Program-made: the position numbers and the translations under genes
Assembly: GCF_021134715.1 (NCBI RefSeq)
Contig: NC_060028.1
Location: 6,346,501-6,410,500 of the forward strand
Source: Daphnia pulex
Taxonomy: Eukaryota > Arthropoda > Branchiopoda > Diplostraca > Daphniidae
Length of the DNA: 64,000 nucleotides
Direction: 5' to 3'
Notes under the pieces: generated by a model
Seen by the model: only the letters and a program-made list of their open reading frames with translations
Told to the model about the DNA's origin: nothing
Databases searched by the model: none
In this document: positions 44,851 to 56,700 of the stretch, one piece after another
Layout of the letters: every line of letters begins with the position of its first letter
Numbering within the stretch: position 1 is the first letter of the stretch

Positions 44851-47495
44851 TTAGTCACCTTCCTCATCTTCTTTAAACTCTACCCAAATAGGACAAAACA
44901 TAGAAACAGGGCCATTCCAACTCCAACCGTTCGGGATAAGTATATGAGTTAATCCATTCCGGATAACCCCACAAGAACCTAAGCAAGACAAGAAATTATG
45001 AATAGTGCATTCTATTTTAAACTGTTTAGTGCCGATTTATATTACCAGTGAGACCTTTCTGGGAGTAACGGCTGACTAGAACATTACTATAAATCTCCTT
45101 TGTAGCTTCCGATTTTCTTTGTAAGTAACAGGTTGACTCTCCTTTCGGCACCACAGGTCGATAACCCAAATTCTGGAACTCTTCGACATCTGAATCAAGT
45201 AAAAACATTATGAAAATACTTTGCTGACTGTAAATTCGAAAGTTTTTTTTTTTTACAGAGTGAATGGTTTGTTTGACTTAGATCCACCATGCAGAGAATA
45301 CGTTCGGTTCGCGAGAGATCCATTATAGACTTGACTAATTGTGGAACAAGAGCTGTCGATGTGTTATCAGCTGCGTTTGTAAGGGAGCAAGAGACTAGAG
45401 CGAGTACGACATTGAAGTACTCGACTGTCGCTAAATGAATTGGTAGCTGAGTACACGATGTTGAGTCCTTAACTTGCAAGGCCACTCGGTGTAAGTAACC
45501 AACCCTTCCATCAGTTGTTGTGCACAAATAAGGCTCAGTTGACATTCCTTCTAATTTGTTGATATTTTCACATAACTGAAAATAACGGATTTATTTTTTA
45601 TTAGAAAATATGTCTTATGAAGGGGTCATTCGATAGACCAATAACTTACCTCCTTAAGACCAAGAGGATCTTCAATGCCTTCAATGATCGCTATTTTAAT
45701 GTGATAACGGGTTAACAAGTTGCCCACGACATTAACAACGCCTGGGTTTTGTGCCTTCTCCACACTTAAACCATCCAAATTCCAACTCAAAATACGTAAT
45801 CCATTTTCGCAGGGCTCAACCGGATCTCCATTGACTGTAATAGAGAAAAAACAAATGAACATTTTTTCCCGAATTTTTTCAAGGAAGTTAAGACCCCCTG
45901 GGGGGCTAAAAAAATATGTTATTACTGGATTGTGCGGCATCATTGGCATCTAGGACACTTTGTGTTTCATCGAGCACTCTTGTAAACTGGGACAAGGATG
46001 GGAATACAGGTGAAGGACTGGAAAGAAGAGGTGAAGTCGGCCTGATAAATCCGCCCGTGTTTAAAAGAGGACCTGACGGCAACGAAGCAGTTCTTCTATG
46101 ACCTTAAAGATAAAAGTAGAAATAAATGACATTTCAATAAAAAGAAATCAAATTTCTTACTGTGCAAATTTCCATTTTGCGTTTGCTGCTGGCCATTCGG
46201 AGTTGCAATATGACTACTCTCCAATGCTAAATAAGGTCCCAAAGCAGATATAAGTCGCGTGTTGAAACCGGTGACTTTTCGTAAATCGTACAGCGTTTTA
46301 AAAGGGCCCTTATAAATAAATAACATTAGGTAAAGTCCATTTTCGAGAGTTTGTGGTCATACGACGAAAGTTTCTCTTGCATGATTTGCTTTTGTTACGC
46401 TTTCACACACAATTTGATTGCGTGCGTCCATTTCTTTCGTTCAAAGACTTCACACACTACTTTGAAAAAGCAAATTTCGCGAGAAACCTTTGCTACATAT
46501 TTGTAACTTACCTTTTTTTCTCTGTAATGTACTAAGTGCGCTGCTAATTCTTGAGTGATGCCATCAACAGTCATAAGCTGAAAGATGGATGCGGTATTGA
46601 TGTTAACTGGGTCTCGGCGCCGTTGTCGTCGTGGCCGATCAGGTTTGGGAGAGGAAGCGATTGAAATGGTTTCTGCATTTCCATTCAGACTATTAATGGA
46701 AGGATTCCCAGTAATTATAGACGCTGTTGAACTGCATCGAAGAAACAAAGACATAAATAATATAACGAACATGAAATAAACAGGCAAAGAAAAAATACCT
46801 TGGGACTTTTTTGCCGACGCAGATTTCTGGTTTGATAGTTTGTAATTTTGCAGCACCAACTCCTGTTACTAGAGCAAGGTCTTCCACTTTTTTGAATGCT
46901 CCGATAACATTTCTGTGTTCAATAATTGTGTGAGCTATATTCCTGGTGATTCCAGTCAGAGTCATTAACTCTTCTTCTGTAGCTGTATTAACATCAAGCC
47001 TAACTACCTTAAAAGTATACAAATAAAAACATTAACATAAAAACTGACCTTTTGGATTGTATGTTTAATAATTTTTCTAAAGTTACTTCAAATTTGTTGA
47101 ATGACATGTTAAAAGCAGCACTTAAATGATTATCTTTCTCTGATTTTGAGCGAATTGAAGATCCTTTGACTTTCGGCAAAAAGCTAGCAATGCTTGCTTT
47201 TCCCAGGCTCTTTCTTGTTGGATGTTTCCTAGAGACACCATCATAGTATTCTGAAGTGGCATCCAATTTTGTTAGGTCATCCAAGTTTGAATTTTCTGGC
47301 ACAGTTGAATCACTGTGATGATGGATAATAAATTTAGTAGTTAAGTAATGGCAATTAGGAAAACAGAAAGACATACCTAAATTCTGCATGAGAATGATTG
47401 TCATGACTTGTGTCAGACACAGAGGCATTACAAGCTGGTGCCAAGATAGCTTGACGATGTGGAAACATTGGTTCTTGGCTTACACATTGACCCAT
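44851..47495 (-). CDS. EEPD1: EEPD1 homologue (HhH repeats plus EEP domain)
   Basis: Ten exons join in frame to 634 residues: 47495-47377, 47312-47049, 46999-46799, 46731-46512, 46308-46161, 46102-45926, 45834-45650, 45575-45257, 45189-45046, 44978-44851. The vertebrate protein is about 569 residues. The start MGQCVS is an N-myristoylation-type sequence. A first helix-hairpin-helix pair has LDVNTATEEELMTLTGITRN and VEDLALVTGVGAAKLQ; a second has VNINTASIFQLMTVDGI. The endonuclease/exonuclease/phosphatase domain starts RILSWNLDGLSVEKAQNPGV. Vertebrate EEPD1 acts at stalled replication forks and is also reported in cholesterol efflux. The catalytic His of SEHCP is Phe here (VSMFCPIW, near residue 620), and the Asp of the LDNIWIS-type motif is Ser (YSNVLVS), so nuclease activity is doubtful. 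Confidence 0.9.
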
Positions 47496-49825
47496 TTTAT
47501 AAGTAAATTTTATATTGTTGTTTAAAAAAAAACACTGAAGTTTACTCTTTTTTCCAATTCACTTTGATTTTTTTTAGTGACCAGCCCTGACACCATTCCA
47601 TCCACCGAACATCGGATTAAGACTACACTGTTTGACGATCGAAAAAATAGCTATCTACGAGCCCACAGCAGGCTCAGATAACAAAAAAGCCTTGTGTAAA
47701 TAAGGAAGTGGACCTAACTCCTAAGTCTCCAGCCACATACACTTCGTACTTGTGTACGAAAGTCGACAGATCCAGAAATCTGTTTCAGCTATCCGTGTTG
47801 TTGACAACTAACCTTCCACGACGTTTCTCCCAAACTCTAGAAAGTAGAAACTAAACAAATCACAACTCAAACTTACGGAATGGCCGCTAGATGACCATTT
47901 TTTGAAACAAAAATATTGAAATCACCGGAAATAATTCATTTACCCACTAATATGTTTGCGATAAGATCCCTTATGTCGTCGTTCACTTAAAAAATAGAAA
48001 GATTCTACTTCCGGTTTATTCGGCTGTGTCATGGAGAATGCGTATTCAATAGATAGTAGAAAATCCAGACATGATATACAGTCTGCATACTTTTTGTTGC
48101 AACTATATATATCAGTAGAGCGATAACAACCGTGAATGTACAAACGGACACAGCGATAGTCTGAATAAAATAACCCAGGCTCAAGCTCAGATACTCCTTA
48201 CATGGAACAGGTTTCACCAACATTTATTTGTTTAAACCTGAAACCGTTAACGAATTGCGCAATAAACCCAAGTTTATTCGTTTGACGTCTATGGAGCAAA
48301 CTTGGAATCGCATCTAGGAAGAAAAGCGTTTTATCAGGTTCATACCTTTTTTTTAATCTTGTGCGTCCATGCGTACTTGTTTATTTAACGTTTATAAATG
48401 ACGAGGTTCAAATGATTGTCGGAACGATAAAACTTGCACGCGTCATTCTGAATTTCCCACATAGTCTCTGTCAAGTTCCGCCGGAAGCCCAAATTCCTCT
48501 TAAATCTATCTTTAGCAGGTAATATAGACCTGCTGGCCTAACGTGTAACCATTTGAATTTACTAATCTGATTGTATAATTAATTCAGATTGACTCATTCT
48601 ATCATAGTCGAGATTATTTTGTTAAATTCAAAACACAAAACTAGATTTTTTGTCACGAATAAAAATGCCCGAACAATGAGCTAATGACCAAATAAAATGT
48701 GATACATCTGCTATAATATTCGGAGAATCTTGACTTTGGCAGATCGACTTCGATACTAGTGAAATAGACCTACCAATGAAAGCGAAAATAGTTTGAGAAA
48801 TGAGAAGTGACTCAAAGACCCACGCAAACGAGGAAAACTACAGTAAGATAAGAAATTCAGAAGTAATATTTTTTTAGCGTAAAACAAGGCTATCAGCTAG
48901 TTATCAGCTAGTGTTGGATTATTAACAATTGGATGGTTAACCGATATTTCCCACTGTGGTCAGGAAACTTAAACAGATATTACTATTGTGTATCTGCTGG
49001 AGGCGTAAATAACGGAGTCGTAAATTATTCAGATTTTATTTTTTGTATTTTTACATTTCTGTTAGATGATGACGACTATGACCTGAAAGGTGCGGAACCA
49101 TCCGAGTGCAATGCTTTCTAGCACGTACACAAGCTGGATTTTTTTTTCTGAAAGAAGATTATTTTACATCAAGTCCTTAATCAATTTCAAACCACTTTCT
49201 ACACACGTGACTTTGACTTGGGGGATAGTCCGACTGTGCAAACCACAGGATATATCTGACCTTGAAATAGAGATGAGAATGTTAGCCTTTTTTTAACACT
49301 CGAGACTGGAGGCATGACTAATCATCGAACATGAGATAGTCCAACAGAGAAGTAAAAGAACGGAGAGCCAGCAGCAAGTAAAGAACAAATGAAGGGGAGG
49401 GAGTGTTAAATGACGAGAGATAAGAGATTGGCACAAGCTCGAATTTCCTGCGCCCCGAACGAACCGTTCACCAAATAATTCAATCGTTTATCAAACATGT
49501 AGAACAAAATACACATTTAGAATGGAATTTGTATCGTTATTAATTATAACACAAAGGAAAACACAAATATAATTTATTGTGAATTTTTTTAAAAGAAAAT
49601 AAGTTAGTATAAATAAAAAAATGGTCTGAAAATTAACATTTATAGAAACAGCAAGACGACTGTTCAGGTTCAAAATTAAATTTTATGCCCGAAACTGGTA
49701 GTCACTTTTGCCGCTATAAATATTGACAAAACAAGATCGCAATTTAACATTAACATTGTTATGGACTTATGGCAGTATTAGGAAGAATTCCAACGCCTTA
49801 TATCTTTTGCCGAGAAAATTCTTGA
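47496..49825. other. Region without recognised genes
   Basis: Upstream of EEPD1. A short minus-strand frame at 48223-48030 has a hydrophobic stretch (VCTFTVVIALLIYIVATK), and a second frame at 48033-47940 reads KPEVESFYFLSERR. They could be pieces of a micropeptide, but no clean splice joins them. The rest is AT-rich with no family match. Confidence 0.35.
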
Positions 49826-50262
49826 AAATGTAAATGTAAATGTAATAGTTTTATTTCAGATTGCTCCGCTGTCCTTAGTAGTCGTTCTGCCACAATAACC
49901 CAAACCATTACGTTGGGCTTCCCACAAAATGGGGACACATCGCCCTATTTATGGAACAACTTCGTAAAAGATGTGCTCCGAGTTACCTTCCCTTTTCTAA
50001 CATCAATATCAGGCCACGATGTATAATGAGAGGTGGGCAAACGCGAGAGGAAAGAACTGTGCCAACTTTCGGTACTTGTTCTCACTTCTGCCGCTAGGTT
50101 CTCTAGTGTTAGTGGCCCTGATGTGGCCAACTGGCCATGATGTTTTTATTGTAAAATATGACTTTGAATTATTTCGTGAATCGTGTATGGGATTTTTTGG
50201 CGTAAGAGGTTATAAGATTCTTTCCCTGTATAAATATTTAAGAAAATTCTATTGGAAAAAAA
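49826..50262. repeat. Duplicated flank: retroelement tail and mars fragment
   Basis: 49826-50010 matches 25338-25545 (L2 tail AAATGTAAATGTAATAG, then TTTTATTTCAGAT-GCTCC and the RT fragment). 50011-50150 has no counterpart in the window. 50156-50262 matches 26560-26680, including the mars-derived GAATTATTTCGTGAATCGTG. It precedes the copy F unit, so parts of the 25-27 kb region travelled together. Confidence 0.75.
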
Positions 50263-50736
50263 TAAAACAACTAAATGATCTCAGACTCAATGCTGTACTA
50301 CCGAAATCTACGCTCTAATGAATTTGAAAATACTTCTAGTCGTAGTATTCGTAGTAGTAATCGCGCGGTTTTTCTTCAAATATAATATTCAAAACATTTC
50401 GCTTTATCAACATTTTTTGGTCAAAAAGTGTGTAAGAGAACCAAGGTAACATTTTAATCCTAGCTTTGGTGCTGACATCACATTGTATTCGCGCGGTTTC
50501 TTTTCAAATAGTATATTAAAAACTTATTGCTTTGTCAAAATTTTTACATCAAAAAGTGTGTAAGAGATTCAAGGTACTGTTTGAATCCTAATTTTGGTGT
50601 TTTTTTTGCCAAGTGGGGTTAAAGAACCAACCCATCTTGGGACGCCTGTTGTTAATTGCTAATATTTCTTATCAGAACTCCCAGTTTTTTTAAATGAATA
50701 GCAGTTCTAAAATAATTAACTTAATTATTTCTAGTA

Positions 50737-51772
50737 ATGAAACGTAAGTTAGAGACCAAAAAGATGGGTGTGAGCCCCCTGCCCAAGAAGAGGATATGTT
50801 TGGACGGGAAAGCCATGGTTGAATTTTTGTTCAACGGGCTTGAAGAAGTGAAAAAAACTATTGGCTATATCTTCAAAAATAAGTTGCTGCTTATTCAAGC
50901 AATGACCCACTCATCTTACAAGAACAATTGCCTCACCGAGTCCTACAATGAACAGAAGTGGATAGGTGACCGAGTATTGGGTAAGCTAATTTCTTATTTC
51001 TCATAAAATTCTATTATTCTAATATTCTAACTGTTTATTTTTAGGTTTTGAAATGGCAAAATTTGTCAGTCTGAACTGTCAAGACACGGTGGACGCAAAG
51101 TCGGCCACTTTTGCAACTCTGACGAGTAACGAATTTTGGGCAGTTCTCACCGTTAGGCATGGCATACATAAACACATCAAGCTATGTGATAGCAACCTAA
51201 CAGCTAAAATCGATGCCTTTGCCGAACAACACACCCGTAATGGACACAAACACATGCATGAGGTAAGAGATTCTTACATATAACAAAACAATCTTTGTAT
51301 CAAAACAACTTTTTGTTGTTTTGATAGTTTTTTTAGATAGCGGAGTGCGTGGACGACCCAGAACTGCCTTTCGCCACCTTCACTGAGCCCCCTAAGGAAT
51401 TGGCTGACGTCTAGGAAGCCCTTGCCGGGGCTATATTCCAAGACTCGGGGTTTTCTAATGACATAACGTGGGCGGTTATCGCCCCACTTCTTGCCCCCGG
51501 AGGAACAATCAGTTACTGGCCTAAGAACCCTGTCCAGACCATTCATCGAAAATTTGGAAAAGCTATGGAGTTCGTGTAAGAAGTAGACATATTACTAATT
51601 TTTTTTATGCTAATGTTTTTTTTTTTTAAATAATAGAGAGACAAAGATCATGGGTTTGACCTGTGTCACGCTCAATGTTGATTCCATTCCCATCAGTCGA
51701 GGTTTGGGGAAAAACGTGAAAGTCGCAAAAAGTGCCGCAGCCAAGTACGCGTTGCGTATACTAGATTGCTAA
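50737..51772 (+). pseudogene. Mini-Dicer copy F
   Basis: Exons 50737-50980, 51045-51262, 51328-51575 and 51637-51772 have the same lengths as copy D, and the sequences are nearly identical through flank and gene. It has the same TAG at the DVWEAL Trp (51412-51414) plus a second stop at the start of exon 3 (TTTTTTTAG, 51334-51336). The first catalytic signature reads NEQKWIGDRVLG, so the catalytic Glu is Lys. It also lacks the exon 3/4 intron. It is more decayed than D and could not give an active RNase III even if the stops were read through. Confidence 0.8.
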
Positions 51773-52122
51773 GTGTCCACATTTCTTTTCCAACCATTTG
51801 ATTTGTTTTGCTCCTTACTGTCTTAAAAATTAAATTTACTTCTAACCTGAAACGTGAAAGTCGCAAAGAGTGCTGCAGTCTAATACGCATTGCGTATACT
51901 AGATTGCCAATTGTCCACATTTCTTTTCCAAACATTTGATTTTGTTTGCTCCTTACTGTCTTAAAAATGAAATTTACTGCTTAAAAACGAATTGCGTGTG
52001 CTTGCTTTTCAAGGCCTTTTCAAATCGGGCCAAACCAATCACAAGCGAGAAGAGGTGGGCTAAAATTGCGCTGGGGTAGTGGGAGCACGTCTCGACTACG
52101 AAAATTCTAAAAACTCGGCGGT
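51773..52122 (+). repeat. 3' flank of copy F, shared with copy D
   Basis: Matches 30432-30922 except that copy D has one extra 3'-end unit. The match ends at AAAATTCTAAAAACTCGGCGGT, which marks the duplication edge. Confidence 0.75.
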
Positions 52123-52296
52123 GCAGATGCACTAGTTCACTTTAAAAGTAGATAGCAAAGTGGCTTGTAACTAGCCAACTGTTGACACAGAACTATTGAC
52201 ACAAAACGTTTTCAGAAATTCACCTTGTAGTTATCCGAATAGAAAGATTATCCAGAGTCAGTATATCCAAGACATTTTATGACGTTTACTCCAGAG

Positions 52297-53692
52297 CAGA
52301 GCTTCCACTTTTGGCTATTTATAGCCAAATTGGCTATTTTTTGGGTGTCGGGCTATGGGCTATGCTATGGCTATTTCAACGAATTTAAGGGAAATTTCAA
52401 ATTTAATTTACAAAAAAATTAGAGCAGCAGAAAACACTATGAATTTTTTTCTTAAATAAAAGTGTACATTTGGCAGTGCCTCCACGGGACGTCTGGCTGA
52501 GAACGAATAGAACGCCTGAACTGAACTAGTGAGCGGCAAACTAGAGGCGCAAGTGAACAGGCCGAAAAACAGTTTTTTACTATGTTTTTCCCCAAAGAGA
52601 GAGCCACTGACGGCCACTGACGAGGAGAAAGCTAGGAAGTATGCACTTGCGTACCTCAGTAAACATCAAATTCAGATTCTTTCTAAAAATGCTCCTTCAA
52701 GTGATCCCATTCGTATAAAATATGATCGAGCCTTTTAGCTCGCGTTCAGTGAGAATTCCGAATTTGAACGTTCCTTCACCCCGATTGATTATTTTTTCGC
52801 GTCCGTCCAGAAATTCTTTATAACTTCCATTTCTTAAATTCAGAAACGCTTTAGTTTTGAGGACCATGTGTTCCAAATTATTCCGCTAGTGAAACCGAAG
52901 AATGCTCGTAATCTTTGTCCTGCATCCTTGTCTTCCCTATTCAAACGTTTTCCTTTGCTCAATGACCATTGTAATGTTGTTGAGGCAGATAAAGAATGGA
53001 GATCTCATGTCAATATGCCCATTGATTACTTTGAAATCGATTCTAGTCAATCTACTTTTGCATTCTACAACATATAATGGATGTAGAATTTTATTGGAAT
53101 CGTGTATTTGCTGGATTTGCTGCAAAACTTCCAATTGGGGAGCCACAATTTCCAACTTTAAAGTATGTTTTTCCCTCCTACTTTCTTTGCCGTTTAGTAA
53201 TGCCTCTGCGGAGAGATTTTTTAGTTTCATGAAAGAAATGAAACTCACAAAAACTCCCTTACAGATTTGGCCTTACATGACAAATCTGTAAGTGCGTTGT
53301 TGAAGGAAAATAATCGGTTGAAAAAAGAAGGATTAACTGCTAGGAAAATGGAAATACCGGTAAATCTAATAAATTTAGCAAAAAAGGTTAAAACCAATGC
53401 AGCAATCCAAGATGAATCGGATTCGGATATGTTTAATATTTTTGTTATAATTAGTAGATATCATTTTTTAAACCAGAAAACAGTTCAAAAGAAACAAAGA
53501 AAACCAAATAAGTTGATTAAAATAATAAATCTGTGATCAGTCGATGTTTTTCGCGGTTTTTCGTGTATTTTCTAGGCTATCGTTTTGGCTATTTTCTTGG
53601 CTATTTGGAATAGCAGGTTTGGCAGTTGGCTATGACAGGCTATATCTGGCAGCGTTGGAGGCTATAAGACAATTTTCTGAGTGGAAGCACTG
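52297..53692 (+). mobile_element. hAT-family DNA transposon, decayed
   Basis: Bounded by an 8-base direct repeat CTCCAGAG (52289-52296 and 53693-53700), the size expected for hAT elements. The ends are short inverted repeats: CAGAGCTTCCACT on the left, CAGTGCTTCCACT reversed on the right. Subterminal GGCTATTT-type repeats lie at both ends. Inside, plus-strand pieces in different frames give a hAT transposase end: VEADKEWRSHVNMPIDYF, EFYWNRVFAGF, then LSLPFSNASAERFFSFMKEM, the hATC dimerisation motif. Stops and frameshifts throughout mean no active transposase. At 1396 bp it is shorter than autonomous hATs. Confidence 0.88.
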
Positions 53693-53700
53693 CTCCAGAG

Positions 53701-56700
53701 CGAGTCAAGTGTGTCTAGTAACTTTAGTATATTATATATATTCCCGCCTGTGTATAACATCAGTAGATGTTGATTTGCATCCATATGAAGAAACCAGGAG
53801 AAATAGAGACGGAGCTAGCAGCTGAGATCTGAGCAAAACGGTCAGTCGGGAACTCGTCGGAGAGTCAACAACGGACAATCACTCGGGCAGAGAATGTCCC
53901 GTCCGGTGACATTTCGATTGATGTTTTCCACGCGGTTTATTTATTTTCTTTTATTACATGTAAGAAAAAAAAGGGAAAAAAGGATATATAGAGGAGAAAT
54001 CAGAAATCAAATGCAATTCAATATACATCCAATAAGTACTTGTATACACACATACTGACAAGAAGAGAGAAGGAGTTGTTGCTGATATCAAACGCGCAGT
54101 CGATACTTTGGGTGGAGAATAAGACGTATAGAGAGAGAGTGAGCTGTGTATAGGCCCACCCCCGTAATATTAGCATAAGAAAACATGCGAGAGACCTCAG
54201 ATCTGTTTCCTATCCTATATTATATACTTCCCCTCCGCCCGCCCGTTCGGTTTCGATATGTTGGACGGTTCAACGCGATTGTCTCCTTCCCTTTTTCAAT
54301 ACGTTTCCTCCGGCTGTTTCAAACTTAAAACTCTACGGCTATATAGACATATATACTGAGCGAGAGAGTCTACTACCACTCTGAAACCGGACGCGACCGA
54401 TGTTTTGCAACGGAAATTGAAAATCTCTTCCTTCATCCTCGTGGAGAGATGTGCCGTCACGAATGGAACGATGCGGAAATCGGTATTAAATCCATACGTT
54501 TTGAACGGATCGTTCTTTATTCGTCTATACACGCTTCCCCTAAAGTGATTGCACAAAGCTCTCGACTGCTGAAATAATTTCTATGACTCAATCATGTGTA
54601 TAGAAGAGATGAAACATGAAATTGATGTGTAGCAAGTAACTCCTTAATATTTTCTATACATCTAACTTGATTCGAATTTTATTTGACAGAGCGTAGGTAA
54701 AAAGGACATGTTTAATATTAAGGTAAAAGGGAAAACAAGGCCAGTCTTATATTACTGCGTTCAAATTTCCTTTTTAAAAATTGGGTGTGGGTTGAGAAAT
54801 GAAAGTTCCCAAGAAAACCAACGAAAAAGTCCGGAAAAAGTGGTGGAATTTTGGCTCTCGCACTTGCCCCAGATTTTACATCAGAGGATGGAGCGGGTAT
54901 AAACATGTACAGGCGATGATGAAACTGACATTGACATGACTCCTTTGAGAAGAATTTCTCTCTCATTTCCAGTCGTCAAAATCAAAATAAAAAAATATAA
55001 AAGACAAGGCAGCGCCAAACTGCGGCTGGATGGCTCGATGAAGAGACTCCGAAACCCGCCGTAAGAGATGGCTGCTGGCCGGGTGATGATGGCTGCTGGG
55101 TTTTTTTGCGGCCATCAAACAGATCTGCGCCTATCAAAGTCCATCAAGCGTCAATATCTGTGAGCTCTTTTGTGAAAAAGATCTTTTGAAGATTCTCCCG
55201 TCGCCATTTTTTTCTTTCTACCCTCACGCCGACCCTTTCCACCTTTCTCTCTCTCCGTCCTCCCGCGCCTCTTCACCAAGGCAATTGCCCATATATACGA
55301 GATCAATCCGCATCGAAACATCCAGCGCGCCTTCTTCTTTTTCATCCGGCACACTCGCGCGCGCTCATTTATTCTCTCTCTTCTCGCCCATCATATTCAT
55401 CCCCCCTTCTTTTTTTATTTTATTATTATTTTCTTCCTTTCTTCTTTTTTCACAGGCCGATGTAGTATAGACATTCCTTTTGGCGCGAACCTAGTCGGCC
55501 GATGGTAGTCCATCTAATGTATTCAAATTTATTGATATTTTTATTTGTTAACGCCTTTTGGCCAGAGTGTTCATCCATCGCGTCTATGTGGCCTATGTAT
55601 TAGTCTTCTTTTTTTAAAATTTAGGTTAACCCAGTCATCTGTAGTCCAGTTAATGTTTACAAATATCAAATTTTTATCTCGAAAGAAAAAAAAAGAAAAA
55701 ACATATTACGAGTCTAGTCTTGCAGTCATGTACATATAAGAGCCTAAAGGCACATGACATAATGCACTGCTTATGAGCTGCCGTTATTGATAGAGTATAC
55801 ATTTATATGTATCGGATAAGGTTGATAGGGCGTGTGTGTACTGATAATAAACCTCTGAGATGCTGCCTCAAATCGAGATCGCATTTCGTCCCTCCGCCTA
55901 ATAATGGAGAAGCGCCGAGTAATAAAGGTTAGAGCCTATAGACATCAGTCTCTCGTCTCCTCGTCTGTGTGTCAAAGTGTGCGGTGAAAAGCGGATTTGC
56001 TCCACATGGATACAGGCGGCAAGGCGAAGAAAGGCGGCCAGCGAAGAAGAAGAAGAAGAAGGGGAGAGCGACAAAGCACAGGACCCCGGAGTTGCGGAGA
56101 GAGTCTAAGCCGCCGCACGGATTGGGGAACAAGAACAAGTCAAAAGAGAAAAAGAGATAGAGAGAAAGAGAGATATATAAAAAGGGCGCGGCAATTCATT
56201 AGCGTTCGGCTGAACGCCCGTTGCGATCCGCTCAGTCGCGCTTGGATGAACCCCGCCGCCGTCTCTCCCTTCTATACGCCGTTCTTTTTTATTTTTATTA
56301 TTTTCATCTCTTTGGCGGATTTGCTAGCGGGATGACTACCAACCCAATCATCTCACCTCAATTTTCTCGAGACGTATAGAGCTCTGCCAGCTATGTAGTA
56401 GCATCTGTGTGCCACGCCAGCACTCGAATGAAAAGGAGCGAATGACGCCAACCCAAAATATGGCGCGAAATATGAAATCAATTGGATTGAAATTTCAGCT
56501 AGGAGAGAGTGAGATAATAGAAAATCAAACAGAGCACATCACATCACTAGGCTATTGCCCTCGCTCGACCAAGTCAGCAGCAGATGAGCAAACGACGCAT
56601 TCATTAGCTCTGCTCTGCTCTGCTCGTATATCTGTCGATCCTCTCGCTCTCTTACCTCCCGATTCTTTGTCGTTCCCTCAATGTGTCTAACGCGCGTGAA

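Noticed and set aside
55969..56335. Lys/Arg-rich open frames near 56 kb
   Set aside because: They arise from GAAGAA and GAGA repeats, have no splice context and match no family.
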